64,000 bases of DNA from Lasiosphaeria ovina (lineage: Eukaryota > Ascomycota > Sordariomycetes > Sordariales > Lasiosphaeriaceae), in NCBI GenBank assembly GCA_033439765.1, contig JAULSN010000002.1:434001-498000 (forward strand), written 5' to 3'. Positions 34,426 to 46,072 of this stretch are shown here, piece after piece; within the stretch, counting starts at the first letter, position 1; each line of letters opens with the position of its first letter. The translations under genes were made by a program, and so were the position numbers. Under the pieces are notes generated by a model. The model saw nothing but the letters and a program-made list of their open reading frames with translations, made no database searches and was not told where the DNA came from.

Positions 34426-37400
34426 GGTCGCCGCTGCGCAAGGCAATGCCTTTGCGACATGTGGCGGCCGTCGGAGAAATTTCACAGATTTATCGGAGAG
34501 AAGTCGTCGGCGTGGGTTGGCGAGTAAGGGGCGATAACTCGAAACACGACGATAGCGCAGGACTGGCGAGAAAGCGTCTGATTCCGAACTACGAACACGA
34601 AAGAGGATAGAGATAGAATGGGATTTTGATGACAGGAAACAGTGGCGCGCAAATACAGCAAAGCAGAAGAAGGAGGGAAGGACAGCAGCAACTGCTGCTG
34701 CTCTGCTGCTGCACGAGGAAGAGGCACAGCCCTGGAGAGGGCAGTGGTGGCGGCAAATAAAAAGGTCCAAACTGTGCGGTGCGGCAGCGAGGCTGCCCGC
34801 CCGCCCATTCAGTTGGATGGACCGACTTCAGCGCGGGTTGCTCGAGGACAGGACAGGTACTTTCTGGCCCAGACAGTACGACGCCGGTACTTGCCCAGTG
34901 CCCCTCCAAGCCCCTTGGCAGTTGCACACAAGTACCTTGACCTGCAGGGATGTGTTGCCCTTCCTCTCCGCTTCCACCGGGTCCAGGGGTCTTCCACGAG
35001 ATGCAGGGCGAGGCAGGGTGATGCAGCAGGGCCTGGGCAGGGTTCCACATTGCCAACTGCCCGACCGACAACACCGAGCTGTTGGACCGAACCGCTGAGA
35101 GCATTTAACCCGATGAGATCCATGGAAAATCCGCTGGACGAGAACTTTGAGAATATATGTTTTTTACTACCCGAAAGTCGACAGTTACAGATTCCTGTCA
35201 CCCGTCTAGTTGCCTGTCAATCAGGTGTCGAAACGGACATTGCGGTTGGTCGCCCATCAACGGGCCCGCCCGTCGGGCGCTCGGGGGGCCTTCGGGACAC
35301 CTATGGGCTGATCGGGACGCAGCTGAAGCCAGCTTCCACGCACCTCGCTGCACTGCACTGAACATCACCATGGTTTGTCGGGTGCATGATTGCAGCGCAG
35401 TCGTCGCGTCGCGTCGCACGAGGAACAAAAAGGTTTCCCAACGGCGTCCAATGGCGCACCCAAATGGCTGAGCACATGCAGTTTGCTTTTTTTTCTTTTT
35501 CTTTTTGGGAAACTGGGAAACGTCCACACCCTCTCTGTAGGGCACCTGGCGCTTATCCCGCACGCGCGAACTTTAACGCGCCGCCGGAGACCGCTAGGCC
35601 CGGGGCCGCTGCTTACCTGTTCCTGTTCACCTTCCAACCTTCCAGTGGGAATGCAAGAGGAATGGGCTTCTTCCCAACGGCACAGATACATCCCCCCCCC
35701 CCCCCCCTTCTTTTTGACATGCGCGCGTAAGCGCTGCCGCGTGGGCCGGCACTTGGTTCCCCGACTCGCCCAAAGGACCACAAAAACGGGGCCCTCAGGG
35801 CTCAGGCTCCCAGAACGGGGTTTCGATCTCTCTTCCGGCTTCCCGGCTCTGATGAAACTTGAAATCTTTGGGTCAGAAAAGCCCCTTGGGACACGCGTTT
35901 CCCCTCAGCTCGCTGCCGATGGGCCCAGCAGCAGTGGAACGTCATCCCAAAAGGCAAATGGAACATTGGTGAGTGCACGTCAGCAGATGATGTCGTAGCT
36001 CGGCATCAATCCGACAGTGCTTAAACCTAGGTTTTCCACCAAAAGGCTCTGAAACAATTGGTAGGTATTTTTTACTCTTTGCCGGCGGGTGGGATGGCGG
36101 GATCCGATCGTTCCTCTCTCGTTGTGTGGCGGCTGCATACTTCCTCTTCCCGGAGTAATGCACCTAACTTGGATTTCTTGTGTGAGGGTGGTGTGAAATG
36201 GCTTTTTTTAACTCGACTCTTGGATCTGTGGCAGTGCATGTCGTCAACTCGCACAGCATGGGGGGCGGGATGGCTTTGGTGACTGCGGGCTTGCTTGGCT
36301 TTTTTTGGGGGGGAGGGGGATTGGTGGGGCCCAGATCAGGTCCCCGGCAAAGAGGCAGAGGGTTGTCCCAAATCTGGAGACGAATGTCGATCATGACATG
36401 GACAGCGACGTAGCCCGACGCTATGTAAACGGCCGCGATCCTACCTCGCACGCACTATGCCCGTCGACTTTCGCCGCCTCTATCGCCCGAGCCTTGGCAA
36501 TTGGCGTGGGCCACCTTTGCCACGTTCCATTATGCCATAATGCACGTAATAATTCCGCACTTAGTATTGAGCAGAGCACTAATTACAAGTGCATTCCAAG
36601 TGTAAAGCTTGCCACTGCCATCACAGCACCATCGTAGATGGATCCAGACTAATAGCCCGTAATGAAATATGGTTTCCCACTAAGGTGCCTGTTTATTAAC
36701 TTTTATTTATATCTTGTCTAAACCGGCAGCGATGTCGTCACCACCAAACGTCAAGTAAACTTGAATGAAAATGGCGTATATTCGCAATCTAACCCTAACC
36801 CTCGGACTAGCACGGCGTGTGAATGCGCCGGTCGGATGGATTCCATCCAGCCAGCCAATGAATCGGGCTTGCAGGTTATGAGCCGTTGGGGCCTATGTTT
36901 CAGAGAGCGAGCAGGTAAGCGTCAGCAGACCGACGTGAGAAGGGAATCCAGGGCTAATTAATGACGTGACCTGTTGACCGTTGTTGGGATTCAGGAACCA
37001 ACCCGTCAGCTTATGTTTTTATTAATGACACTTCAATCTGGCCAATCCCGTCTTACCCCCGCAATTCCAAGACATTTGCACTTGTTGCTGACGTGAATCT
37101 ATAACAGGGGAAGGGGGAGGAATTGACAGCCTGAGCATTTGACCAAACTGCGCACTGCGCAGCTGTCTTTGCGAGGAAGAGAACACCTAACTGGCTGTTT
37201 TTTATGAAGTCCTGAATGCTGGCCCGAATTTGATCCAGATATTCAGAAGTCTTCCCTTTACCAGTACAGGTACAACCCTAACCCTAATTATTAAAACTAG
37301 TCTATTCGAAGTGGAAGGAAATCTGAAATGTACATGTACGAAGTCTGAAATGTACATGTACGAAGTACAGAATATGGAGGTGTATTACCCGACCTTTACC

Positions 37401-37925
37401 TTGTTCGGTTGTTCAGTCCTGCCTTCGGCTTTTGCACTACAATCACGACTCCCCCCTACAGACATGACAGGCTTGTCACCCAAATCTCGGACATGGGCCA
37501 TTCTTGGGTTCCTAGCTGCTCCTCGGGAAGACGCAACCTCTCCAAACATCATGCCATTAGTATGGCCCCCAATTTAATTTAGCCTTACAGCCCTACATTT
37601 CCAATGATTGGGCAGCCTCGGAGTCTCGGACGACAATCAGTAGCGATACTACCGCGGCACATATTGACGGCGAGAAGCGGCAGGCCACTGGCACGGCTAC
37701 TGGCTAATCTCTATATTGAATAGTTCCGGTGCTCCTCTTTACGGGACGTAATATACTAGCCGAGCGGGGAGCTAGGCGACATATCACCCTACCTCACGGA
37801 ATCTAGCTTTGGAGTATGGATCTCACCTCATATGACTTGACTTAAACGCGAACAATGGGCCAACACCCTGAGCCGCGACCGAAACATCAAACAGACAAAG
37901 CAAGAGATCAAGTACAAACTCAAAC
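34426..37925. other. Long intergenic stretch with homopolymers and telomere-like motifs
   Basis: No supported gene. A C tract of about 18 nt lies at 35690-35707. CTAACCCTAACCCT occurs at about 36788 and AACCCTAACCCTAAT at about 37267; both resemble two telomere repeats (telobox). ATGTACATGTACGAAGT is duplicated at 37328-37366. Open frames up to 239 codons (34642-35361) overlap others on the opposite strand and have no coding signs. Confidence 0.45.
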
Positions 37926-40548
37926 ATGGAGGCAGTGAGCGCCATCCTAGGCGTCTCGGAGATGGCACTCCGCACCGGCTCCAAGCTCTGGGAGGTTTCC
38001 TGCGCCTGGCGCGACGCGCCCGAAGAGCTTCACCTGCTGCGCGACGACATGGCACGCACCCAGCGCTTCTTTGGCGAAACGCAGCACGGCCTCGCCGCCA
38101 TCTACACGTCGGGGACAGGGGCGGCGGCGACAAAGAACACACACCACGCGGCAGAGTCCAGGAAACAGCAGCATCAGCACACGAAAGGCTCACGGGATAC
38201 AGCGTATGAAGGGGATGTTGCCGCCGATTCTTCCTCTCGACGCGACCTGCAGCGGCTGCTGGACAAGGGCGCGTCAGTTCTGCGCGTCATCGAAGGGGTG
38301 GTCGACAGCCTGGCGCGCGGCAGCAACAACCAGAGCGACTCGAAGCTCGATAGCATCAAGCCCGATATCGTCAAAGCGAGTGAGTCACTTTCCTCGTCGC
38401 TGCGCGAGCTTGGCAAGCGGCGACGCATCATCTGGATGGCAAACGCGCGCAAGATCTCCAGGCTGCGCAAGGAGCTGGGCGACATTGTCACGAGCGTGTG
38501 CCGGCTGCTCATTGTGCAAAACGTGTAAACACCTAAACCCACAACCCCCCAACCCTATCACAGCCATTTACCTTTACCTAACATACCACAGATCGGTATC
38601 CGCCGAGATGGTCTCGACGCTCGAGCGGTCGCACGCGGCGCTCGCGTACCAGCTGCGCGGCGACCTGCAGGCGACGTCGGCGACCATCATGTCGTACACG
38701 GCGGAGCGGATCCAGGCGGCGCAGGACGAGACCGTGTCGCGGCTGGGCGAGGCGCTGCAGATCTCGCAGCACACCATCATCGCCCACCTGGAGCGCCGGT
38801 TGGGCAAGGCGCCGTCTCTGGTGGTAGACGGAGAGGAATATTACACAGAGGTAAAGGCTAGGAATAAGAACGGCGGGGATGCAGATGCGCTGTTGCAGGG
38901 CGGCGACGGCGCCGCCTGGACGTCCTTCGTCCGCCACATGGTGCCGTCGCCTCAAGGCGGCCGCATTGCGTCCGGGCGAGAGCAGGGAGGGAACCAGTGC
39001 GAGGCCAGCTGCCGCTGCCGCTGCCACTCGGTCAGCAGCTACTCGTGGCGCATGACGTCGCTGCGGTCGGTCCTGGGGGCCATCACCATGACGTACGCGT
39101 CGCGCAACGGCGGCGGCCAAAGCGCGTGCACCAGCAGCCGGTGCCGGGGGCCCGGGGCGAGCCAGAAGCAGGTGGCTGCAGGAGGGTTCCGCGACCTGCG
39201 GCTGGTGTACCGGTTCCCAGACTGGGTCGTCCGAGCCGCCCTGTCCGTGTTCCTGTCGAGCAACCTCAACGGCAGCCCGCAGCTCAACGTGCGCATGCAC
39301 AACCGGCTGCACTGGGAGACGATCAACACGGGGTCCGAGACGCTGTTCCGCTACATCGTGCGAGGCGAAGCCGATGGGGTGCGGCGGCTGCTGTCGGCGG
39401 GGCGGGCGTCCGTGTACGACACGCTGGGCGACACGGAGGAGCCGCCGCTGTGGACGGCGGTCGGGCTCGGCCAGGTCGAGGTCACGCAGCTGCTGCTGCA
39501 GGCGGGCGCCGACCCGTACCAGACCACGGCCGCCGGCGAGTGCCCCGTCGAGCTGGCCCTCGAGCACTCGCTGACGGGCGACGCCGCCATGGTCGAGATC
39601 GCCCACCTGCTGCCCGTCGCCCGCTACCTCGACGACGCCGACTACCCGCCGCTGCACCGCGCCATGGCCGGCGTGCTGCACGTCGACCTCGCCGACGCCC
39701 TGCGCCGCCCCGAGTACGCCGCCGACGTCAACACGCGCAGCGCCGGCGGCATGACCCCGCTGTACATGGCGGCAGCCCGGGGCGACCTGGGCGCGGTGCG
39801 GCTGCTGCTGCGGGCCGGGGCGGACCCAGACGCGGCGACGACGTCTGGTTACACGTCGCTGCATGTCGCGTGCCGGTCGGGCCACTATGACCTGGTGCGG
39901 CTGCTGCTGGGCGCCGGGGCGAGTGTCGAGATGAAGGACTCGGTGGGGCAGTCACCACTCGTCGTGGCGGCGGGCGGGCTGCTGTACGCGGCGGACGCGA
40001 CGCGCATCCTGCCGCTGCTGGTGAGGCACGGCGCGGACCTGGGCGTGCGCGACAACTTCGGCGCCGAGCCGCTGAGCTGCGCGGCGGCGTTTGGCGCGCT
40101 CGAATCGGTGCGGTTTCTGGTCCGCCACGGCGCAAACGTCAACCACCGCGACTGGGAGGGCGACATCGCCCTCGTCGAGGCCATCATGCGCAGCCGCGCC
40201 GACGTCGCGCGGTTCCTGCTCGCCCACGGTGCTGATGTGCGGAATGTTAACAATTTTGGGCGTAGTATTTTGCATATTCTGGCGTGCCATGCTGATGTCG
40301 ATATGATGGCCGTGTTTGCCGACGTCGGCATGCGCGGCGTGAGTACGGCGGCTAGCGACGACGCCGGCAAGACGCCGCTGCAGCTGTTTAATGAGCGGGA
40401 CTCGACGCCTGAGCTGCGTAAGGCGTTCGATCGTCTCTTGGATAGTGTCGAGGCGCAGATGCTCGACGACGGCGAGGCTGGTGGTGGTTCTGAGGGTGAG
40501 GATGAGGATGAGGATGAGTTTGTTGACGCGCGCGAGAGCCTGGAGTAG
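37926..40548 (+). CDS. Ankyrin-repeat protein with fungal helical N-terminal domain and Cys-rich middle
   Basis: Exons 37926-38524 and 38592-40548 join through a GTAAAC donor and CACAG acceptor in phase (851 residues). Residues 1-60 (MEAVSAILGVSEMALRTG..) are a helical domain typical of fungal STAND/NLR-like N-termini, followed by coiled-coil-like helices to about residue 200 and by LERSHAALAYQLRGDLQATS. Near residue 340 comes CEASCRCRCHSVSSYSWRM, then LRLVYRFPDWVVRAALSVFL. Ankyrin repeats run from about residue 440 to 800 (GGMTPLYMAAARGDLGAVRL, GYTSLHVACRSGHYDLVRLL). The C-terminus is acidic (GEDEDEDEFVDA). No NTPase P-loop is present, so it is not a complete NLR. The same Cys block and YxFP motif occur in the gene at 1607. 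Non-self recognition is a family-level guess. The stop overlaps the antisense end of the methyltransferase remnant. Confidence 0.88.
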
Positions 40549-40564
40549 AAGGGTTTCTACACCA

Positions 40565-40862
40565 GTCTTATGTGCAGCCGCAGCAGGGAAGCAGCGGCGC
40601 AGGCCGAGGCAGCGCACCAGAAACGCCGGCACGGCTGCCAGCACGTACAGGCACCGCAGCATGGGCCGCACGCGGTCCGACAGGTCCGTCGCCACGACGT
40701 CGACGAACCCCGCGTCCTCGAGCATCTGTTGGTATAGGTCCAGCCGCCGCGTGTGCAGGTCGGCTGCGCCAGGGTCGTGGCGGGGCTGCTGGTGCGGGCA
40801 GCAGTAGTCGTGTTATTTCTTGTGGTCTTGGTGGGATTGAGGGGGCTGGAGGAGGGTTGCCG

Positions 40863-40899
<37 letters not shown>

Positions 40900-41723
40900 A
40901 TCCTCGAGAGGCGGAGGGGCGCTGAGGCGGAGGGGCGCGCTGCGGCGGCGGCCGTACTCGTGCAATACGTAACGGTCGCCAGGTTTCAGAATGCGGAAGA
41001 AGTTGGCCATGACGGCCTCGGGGTCGGCCGAGTGCCGCAGCGTCTCCATGGTGTAGACGCCGTCGTGCGAGGTGGTGAGCACCGTCTCTAGGTGGTGCAT
41101 GTTCCATGCGCCGCACCGTCGCCTGGCCGCCGCCGACGAGCCCGGCGCGCGCCACCCGCCGCTGCGCCTGCGCCACCCGCGCCACCCGCGCCGACGCGAT
41201 GTCGATGGCCGTGATGTGCACCCCCTGCTGCGCCATGTACAGCGCCACGCGGCCCGCACCGCACCCGGCGTCGAGCACCCGCGGCGCGTTGGCATCAGCG
41301 ACCGTAGTGACGGGCAGTGCGAGGGCTACGTGCAGCTTCTCCCGCATGGTGCGCAGGTGCGGGCCCAGCGGGAACAGCCACCATGTGTCCTTGTCCCAGT
41401 AGCCAAAGTGGTGCGCCGCGATGCCCAGCAGCCAGCGGTAGCCGAAGCTGGACCGTCAGGGCTGGTGCGCTACGTATGGTTGGTGTTCTTGGTACGCTTG
41501 CTGTTGGTATTGTTGCTGATGATGAAGCTGCTGTGGTTGTAGCTTGCTGCTGCGGCTGTTGCTCCGGTCTCTGGGAGAGACGGCGACGTAACTCGCCGCG
41601 GTCAGCCTGGAAAATGGAAGAGTGGTGCTGTTCGCCGCGGTAGAAGTAGCGGTGGTCGTTGTCAAAATCCGGGGCGGGGATTGTCGACGTGGACGAGATG
41701 GACGAGCACGCCGAGTCTGCCAT
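40565..41723 (-). pseudogene. Erg6/UbiE-type SAM methyltransferase, broken
   Basis: Starting at MADSACSSISS (41723), the fragments read DHRYFYRGEQHHSSIFQADR, a Gln-rich linker, [44 protein letters not shown] (SAM motif I), [39 protein letters not shown] and MLEDAGFVDVVATDLSDRVR. Order and content match fungal sterol-C24-methyltransferase-like proteins. The frame changes in the Gln run, a TGA precedes RSSFGYRW (about 41450), a 1-nt insertion separates motif I from HHLETV (about 41097), and a TAA follows HQDHKK (about 40814). After the Ala-rich AAAAHKTG the family-like sequence stops and the frame runs antisense into the ankyrin gene, so the 3' end is also lost. A CAACAG hexanucleotide run (40862-40900) lies in the coding part. 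It is non-functional as shown. Confidence 0.78.
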
Positions 41724-41948
41724 CGTAGCCAACATCATGGCTGACCACAGAGCTGGGATGGCATCGCTGGAACCAACTAGACGAAACGGTGCAAAGTTTG
41801 GCTCCCAAACTCTGCTGCACGCTAGTGTCGATTCTGTCGGTGGCGAACAGAAGAGTGGAAGATTACCTCCACGGGGGCTGGCTCGTTGTTTTGTTGGAAA
41901 CTCGCGTGATAGATGGACAAGAATGGAATGCAGATTTGATGAACAACC

Positions 41949-41956
41949 AGATAATT
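41949..41956. repeat. Left 8-bp target-site duplication of the hAT element
   Basis: AGATAATT directly precedes the element's terminal CAGGGTGGGCGA and is repeated exactly at 46073-46080 after the other end. Eight-base duplications are diagnostic for hAT transposons. Confidence 0.93.
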
Positions 41957-43712
41957 CAGGGTGGGCGACGATATCTTATCGATCGATATCGATAATCCAT
42001 ATCGATATTGATCGATAAGCCGATATCGGCAATATTGTCAATATTGATTGATTAGTAATCATCCAAATGCGCTTCCCCGCTCCGATTCCTCTCAACCCCT
42101 CAACCCCTCAAATCTATCACATCTCTCCTATCTATCTTGCAATGGCCTCCCTAGATGACCCTGAAGGGTCAATAGTATCTCAAGATACTACTACTACTAC
42201 TTCATTTGCTCTTGAAGATCATATTCGCAAGCCACAGCAATCTGAGCCTACTCATAAGGGCAAAAACCGCCTCTTTTATTATGCATATTGCTCATGGTCT
42301 AGGCAAAGCACAACAAACACACGCCAACATCTTCTACGCAAGTATGATATCGCTCTTGAAGCCGCAATTCGTACAGCGAGGGTCACTATCAGCCAGACTA
42401 CTAAACTCGATTCACAAGTCTTGAAAAAAGTTCTCAATAAAGATGCGATTAATTCGGCTCTTCTTTCCTTGATCGTCGTTCGCAATCTTCCTTTTCGGCT
42501 TATCGAAAGCAAGGAGTTTCATATATTCTGCAAAATACTTAACCTAGAAGCGCAAAACCTCATCTCATCATATTCGATACTTAGATCTCAAATCGCAAAA
42601 TCGTGGATAATTCATAAAGATATCGTACGAAAAAAGCTTTAATCGGTAATATTAGCAATCCATATAAGCCTTAATATATGGACTTCACCAAACCAAAAGC
42701 TATTCTTAGGGATTTATACCTAGTTTATGGATTACGAAATAGAATAACTGGTCAAAATATTAATCGCTCTTCGTCCTATTCGCTTATACCATACTAAGGT
42801 TCAATTCGACATACTTTTCATAACCCTTCAAGATTACGGAATTGAGAAAAAGATCGGAGCTATTATTGGGGATAACGCCAACTCTAATAATAAGCTCTGT
42901 CGACTTCTTAGCTTAAGATTTAAAGAGGAGGACATTGAGTGGAAAGCATCCGATAATCGAATTCGATATAATGGGCATATTATTAACCTTGTAGTCCAGG
43001 CTTTTCTTTTTCAGAAGGAAGAAGAAGATAATAATAGAGAGTTATAATTAGTATCTTATCGTTAAATCGGCCCTCTTAGAAAGCTTCATAACATCGTCGT
43101 TCATATTCGTAGATTACCATCTTGTATAGCTTAATTTAAGGAGCTTGCTGGCCGGAATATTCCACTTGATAATAGTATAAGATGGAATAGCTAGTATGAG
43201 ATGTTGAAGGTTTCTTTAGAAAAGGAGTCAGCCCTTGATACCTATTCAAAGATGTGGTTTGAGGAGCTGGAAGTCGACTTTCTTTCGCCACAAGATTGGG
43301 AAACTCTTCGATCTATTCAATCTTTCCTTAACCCTTTTTTTCGAGCAATAAAAGACACCGAAGGAGATTATACGATAATCGACCGAATTCTTCTTATAAT
43401 AGATGTTTTGGTTCAGTATTATAAGAAAAGTTAAGAGGTGTTCAAATCCAATCCGTTTCTCTCGATAAGGATCCAACAAAGCTGGAAGACTTTCGATAAA
43501 TACTATCTCAAAACCGAGGATTCTCCATATTACGTGGCTGCAATAATATTCTATCCATCAAGGAAAAGCGACTATCTAAAGCACAACTGGGAAAAGAAAT
43601 GGATTAAGCTAGCAACCCAAGTAGTGAAAGCCCTTTAGATCGATTTTAAGCAATATCAAGATATCTTTCTTCCAGAAGTTTTGATACCAAAGCAAAATCA
43701 GAATGACGATTA

Positions 43713-45573
43713 ACGTGCGTGATAAGCGAGTGCACCAGATAAGCGAGTGCACCACTTTCCACGCGACGCACCACCTCCACCTTCAATCCTCAATTATTCC
43801 ACAACCCAACATGTCTTCCACTTCAAAAGAGGCACAGATAATTTTAGCCCTTGAAGCTATCTAACGCGATAAAAACCTCACCCTGCGAGCTGCAGGCAAG
43901 ATCTACGATGTTCACCATACAACACTTATGCGACGACGCGACGGTAAACCTTCACGACGCGATATTCCAGCCAATTCACGCAAACTTACCGATTTGGAAG
44001 AGAAAACGATTGTTCAGTACATAATTGAACTATGTGCACGCGCATTCCACCCCCGGCTTTCTTACGTGGAAGATATGGCCAATCGATTGCTCCGCGAACG
44101 CGACGCGCCCCCTGTTGGAGTACGATGGGCTCATAACTTCGTCAAGCGCCAACTAGACCTTCGGACGCGTTTTACGCGTAAATACGACTACTAGAGGGCT
44201 AAATACGAAGATCCAACGATTATTCGCGAGTGGTTTGCCCTTGTGCATAACGTTAAGGTTAAATACGGTATCCTTAACGACGATATCTACAATTTCGACG
44301 AGACTGGCTTTATAATGGGTATTATTATCGCCACTATAGTAGTTACTACCTTAGATGGCCGCAGTAAGGCTAAATAGGCCCAGCCTGGTAATCGAGAGTG
44401 GGCTACAGTCATCCAAGGAGTGAATGCTCTAGGCTGGGCCATCCCGCCATTTATCATCTTGGCTGGGCAATATCACCTTGCCAACTGGTATGAAGAATAC
44501 AACCTCCCGGCCGACTGGCGTATCGTAATAACCGATAATGGCTGGACTACGAATAAGAAAGGCATGGATTAGATTCGGCACTTCGATTTCTATATAGCAT
44601 CTCGTACAAAGGGTATATACCGGCTATTAATCCTTAATAGCCACGAAAGCCACTACTCTAAAGAATTCGACAATTATTACAAAGAGCATAATATTATTAT
44701 ACTTTATATGCCTCTATACTCTTCGTATATACTCCAGCCCTTAGATGTTGGTTGTTTTGGGCCGTTAAAGAAGGCGTATAGCCGCCAAATTAAGCAGTTC
44801 ATACGGATAAACATCATATACATCAGCAAGTTGGAGTTTCTTTGTATATTCAGAGAGGCGTTTTTTACTTCGATTATAGAAAAGAACATCCAGGGGGGTT
44901 TCGCCGGAGCTGGCCTTATGCCGTACGACCTAGAAAGGGTAATATCTAAGTTAGATATGCGCATTCGGACCCCAACACCCCCTACCTCAAGCCCAACCAC
45001 CGTATTACCTTAGGTCTCCCAAACGCCATATAACCCTCGAGAGGCCACCTTATAGTCGGTATTTATTAAAACTCGAATTTCTAACCATTAGGATAGCTCT
45101 CCAACCTCAATGCTAACTGCTATGGATCGATTAGCCAAAGGTACAATGGCTGTAATGCACGAGGTGGCTCTTCTTCGCATAGAGGTCTCTGCACTACGAA
45201 AGGCCAATGAGGGGCTTAGTAAGCGACGGAGAGCCAAGAAAACACGTGTGCGGCTTGGAGGGTCACTTACTGTACAAGAGGCACAGGATTTACTGGACCA
45301 GAAGGCTGTGGGTGAGCAGTTAGCTCAGGAAATACGACAAAATGGTGGTAGTGCAGGGGGGTCTCGTACGAAGATTCGATGCTGTGGCGTATGCGGCAAG
45401 CCTGGCCATAATGCTCGCACGTGCAAGGAGGCTGCAGAATCGTCTGATTCATCTGTTTCTGATTCAGTTATTGTAATTTCTTAGTGTGGTTGTGTTGTAA
45501 TTGAGAATAGATGTAGTCGGGTGGTGGAAAGTGGTGCACTCGCTTATCTGGTGCACTCGCTTATCACGCACGT
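43713..45573 (+). mobile_element. pogo/Fot1-type transposon nested in the hAT element
   Basis: The 1,861-bp element has perfect 50-bp terminal inverted repeats and a TA target duplication (43711-43712 and 45574-45575), as in the Tc1/pogo superfamily. Each terminal repeat contains two exact tandem copies of GATAAGCGAGTGCACCA, probably transposase-binding sites. The ends are identical, which suggests a fairly recent insertion, while the coding region is dead. It lies inside the hAT coding sequence. Confidence 0.96.
43811..45484 (+). pseudogene. pogo-type DDE transposase with CENP-B-like DNA-binding part and zinc knuckle, inactivated
   Basis: A single frame of 557 codons starts MSSTSKEAQIILALEAI. 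It has an HTH (LTLRAAGKIYDVHHTTLMRR), a CENP-B-type second HTH (LSYVEDMANRLLRERDAPPV), the DDE core with FDETGF, PLDVGCFGPLKKAYS and a C-terminal zinc knuckle CCGVCGKPGHNARTC. Seven in-frame stops are present (43862, 44192, 44375, 44570, 45011, 45053, 45089), all TAA or TAG, and no frameshift. The second catalytic block, normally LDGHxSH, reads LNSHESH: Asp to Asn and Gly to Ser, both G-to-A changes. These are the expected products of RIP or deamination. The protein is therefore dead twice over. Confidence 0.93.
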
Positions 45574-46072
45574 TAGGAGGATGATTACGATATTCTTCTT
45601 CGGAATCTACAGAACTTTCCTAGGCCACCAAGCAAAGACGAATACGAAGAGTATCTATCAGAACCACCTCTTCAGATTCAAGGATCAGCTTTATCATAGT
45701 GGCTGCATTCACAATAACGGATCCGCTGGCCGAAGCTATCTCAACTTGCAATCAATATCTTGTTAATCCTAGCAATGAGCGCTAAGCCAGAACGAGTCTT
45801 TTCTGGGGCCCGTCGAACGATATCGTAGGAAAGAATGCAACTAGGGGAGATTACTATTGAGATGCTTGAATGCTTAAAGCATTGGATTAGGTCAGGCCTT
45901 ACTGTAGAGGTAGGATATGCTGAGGATACTGAGGAAGGTGTCAATATCGATGGATGACTAAGCCAAAATTTGATGAGTCAGCAGTATTGAATCAATATTG
46001 ATCGATATCGACCGATAAGCCCGATAATCGATATGGATTGACAGGGATATTGAAAATATTTCGCCCACCCTG

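Larger units (their letters stand above)
42142..45957 (+). pseudogene. hAT transposase, interrupted and with nonsense codons
   Basis: From MASLDDPEGSIVSQDTTTTT (42142) the frame runs to the inner element and, after it is spliced out on paper at its TA site, continues in the same frame to a TGA at 45955. The middle holds DYGIEKKIGAIIGDNANSNN and RRLPSC-like blocks. The end is the hAT C-terminal dimerisation region: MSAKPERVFSGARRTIS followed by QLGEITIEMLECLKHWIRSG. Around ten in-frame stops (TAA, TAG) break it, but I see no frameshift, so decay was by substitution. The N-terminal zinc finger is reduced to YYAYCSW. The element cannot make transposase. Confidence 0.9.
41957..46072 (+). mobile_element. 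hAT transposon split by a pogo-type transposon
   Basis: The ends CAGGGTGGGCGA (41957) and TCGCCCACCCTG (ending 46072) are perfect 12-bp inverted repeats, flanked by an identical 8-bp duplication. Inside each end lie dense ATCGATATCG-type palindromes (41973-42050 and 45985-46040), plausible transposase-binding subterminal repeats. The body is AT-rich compared with its GC-rich neighbours. With the inner element removed, the hAT is about 2.25 kb. It inserted about 230 bp upstream of the start of the methyltransferase remnant. Its transposase is dead. The structure is directly visible; only the time of insertion is inferred. Confidence 0.95.

Noticed and set aside
34642..35361. 239-codon plus-strand frame next to the surface-protein gene
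   Set aside because: Overlaps equally long minus-strand frames and shows no coding pattern.
38578..39885. 435-codon minus-strand frame
   Set aside because: Arg/Gln/His-rich shadow of the GC-rich ankyrin gene on the plus strand.
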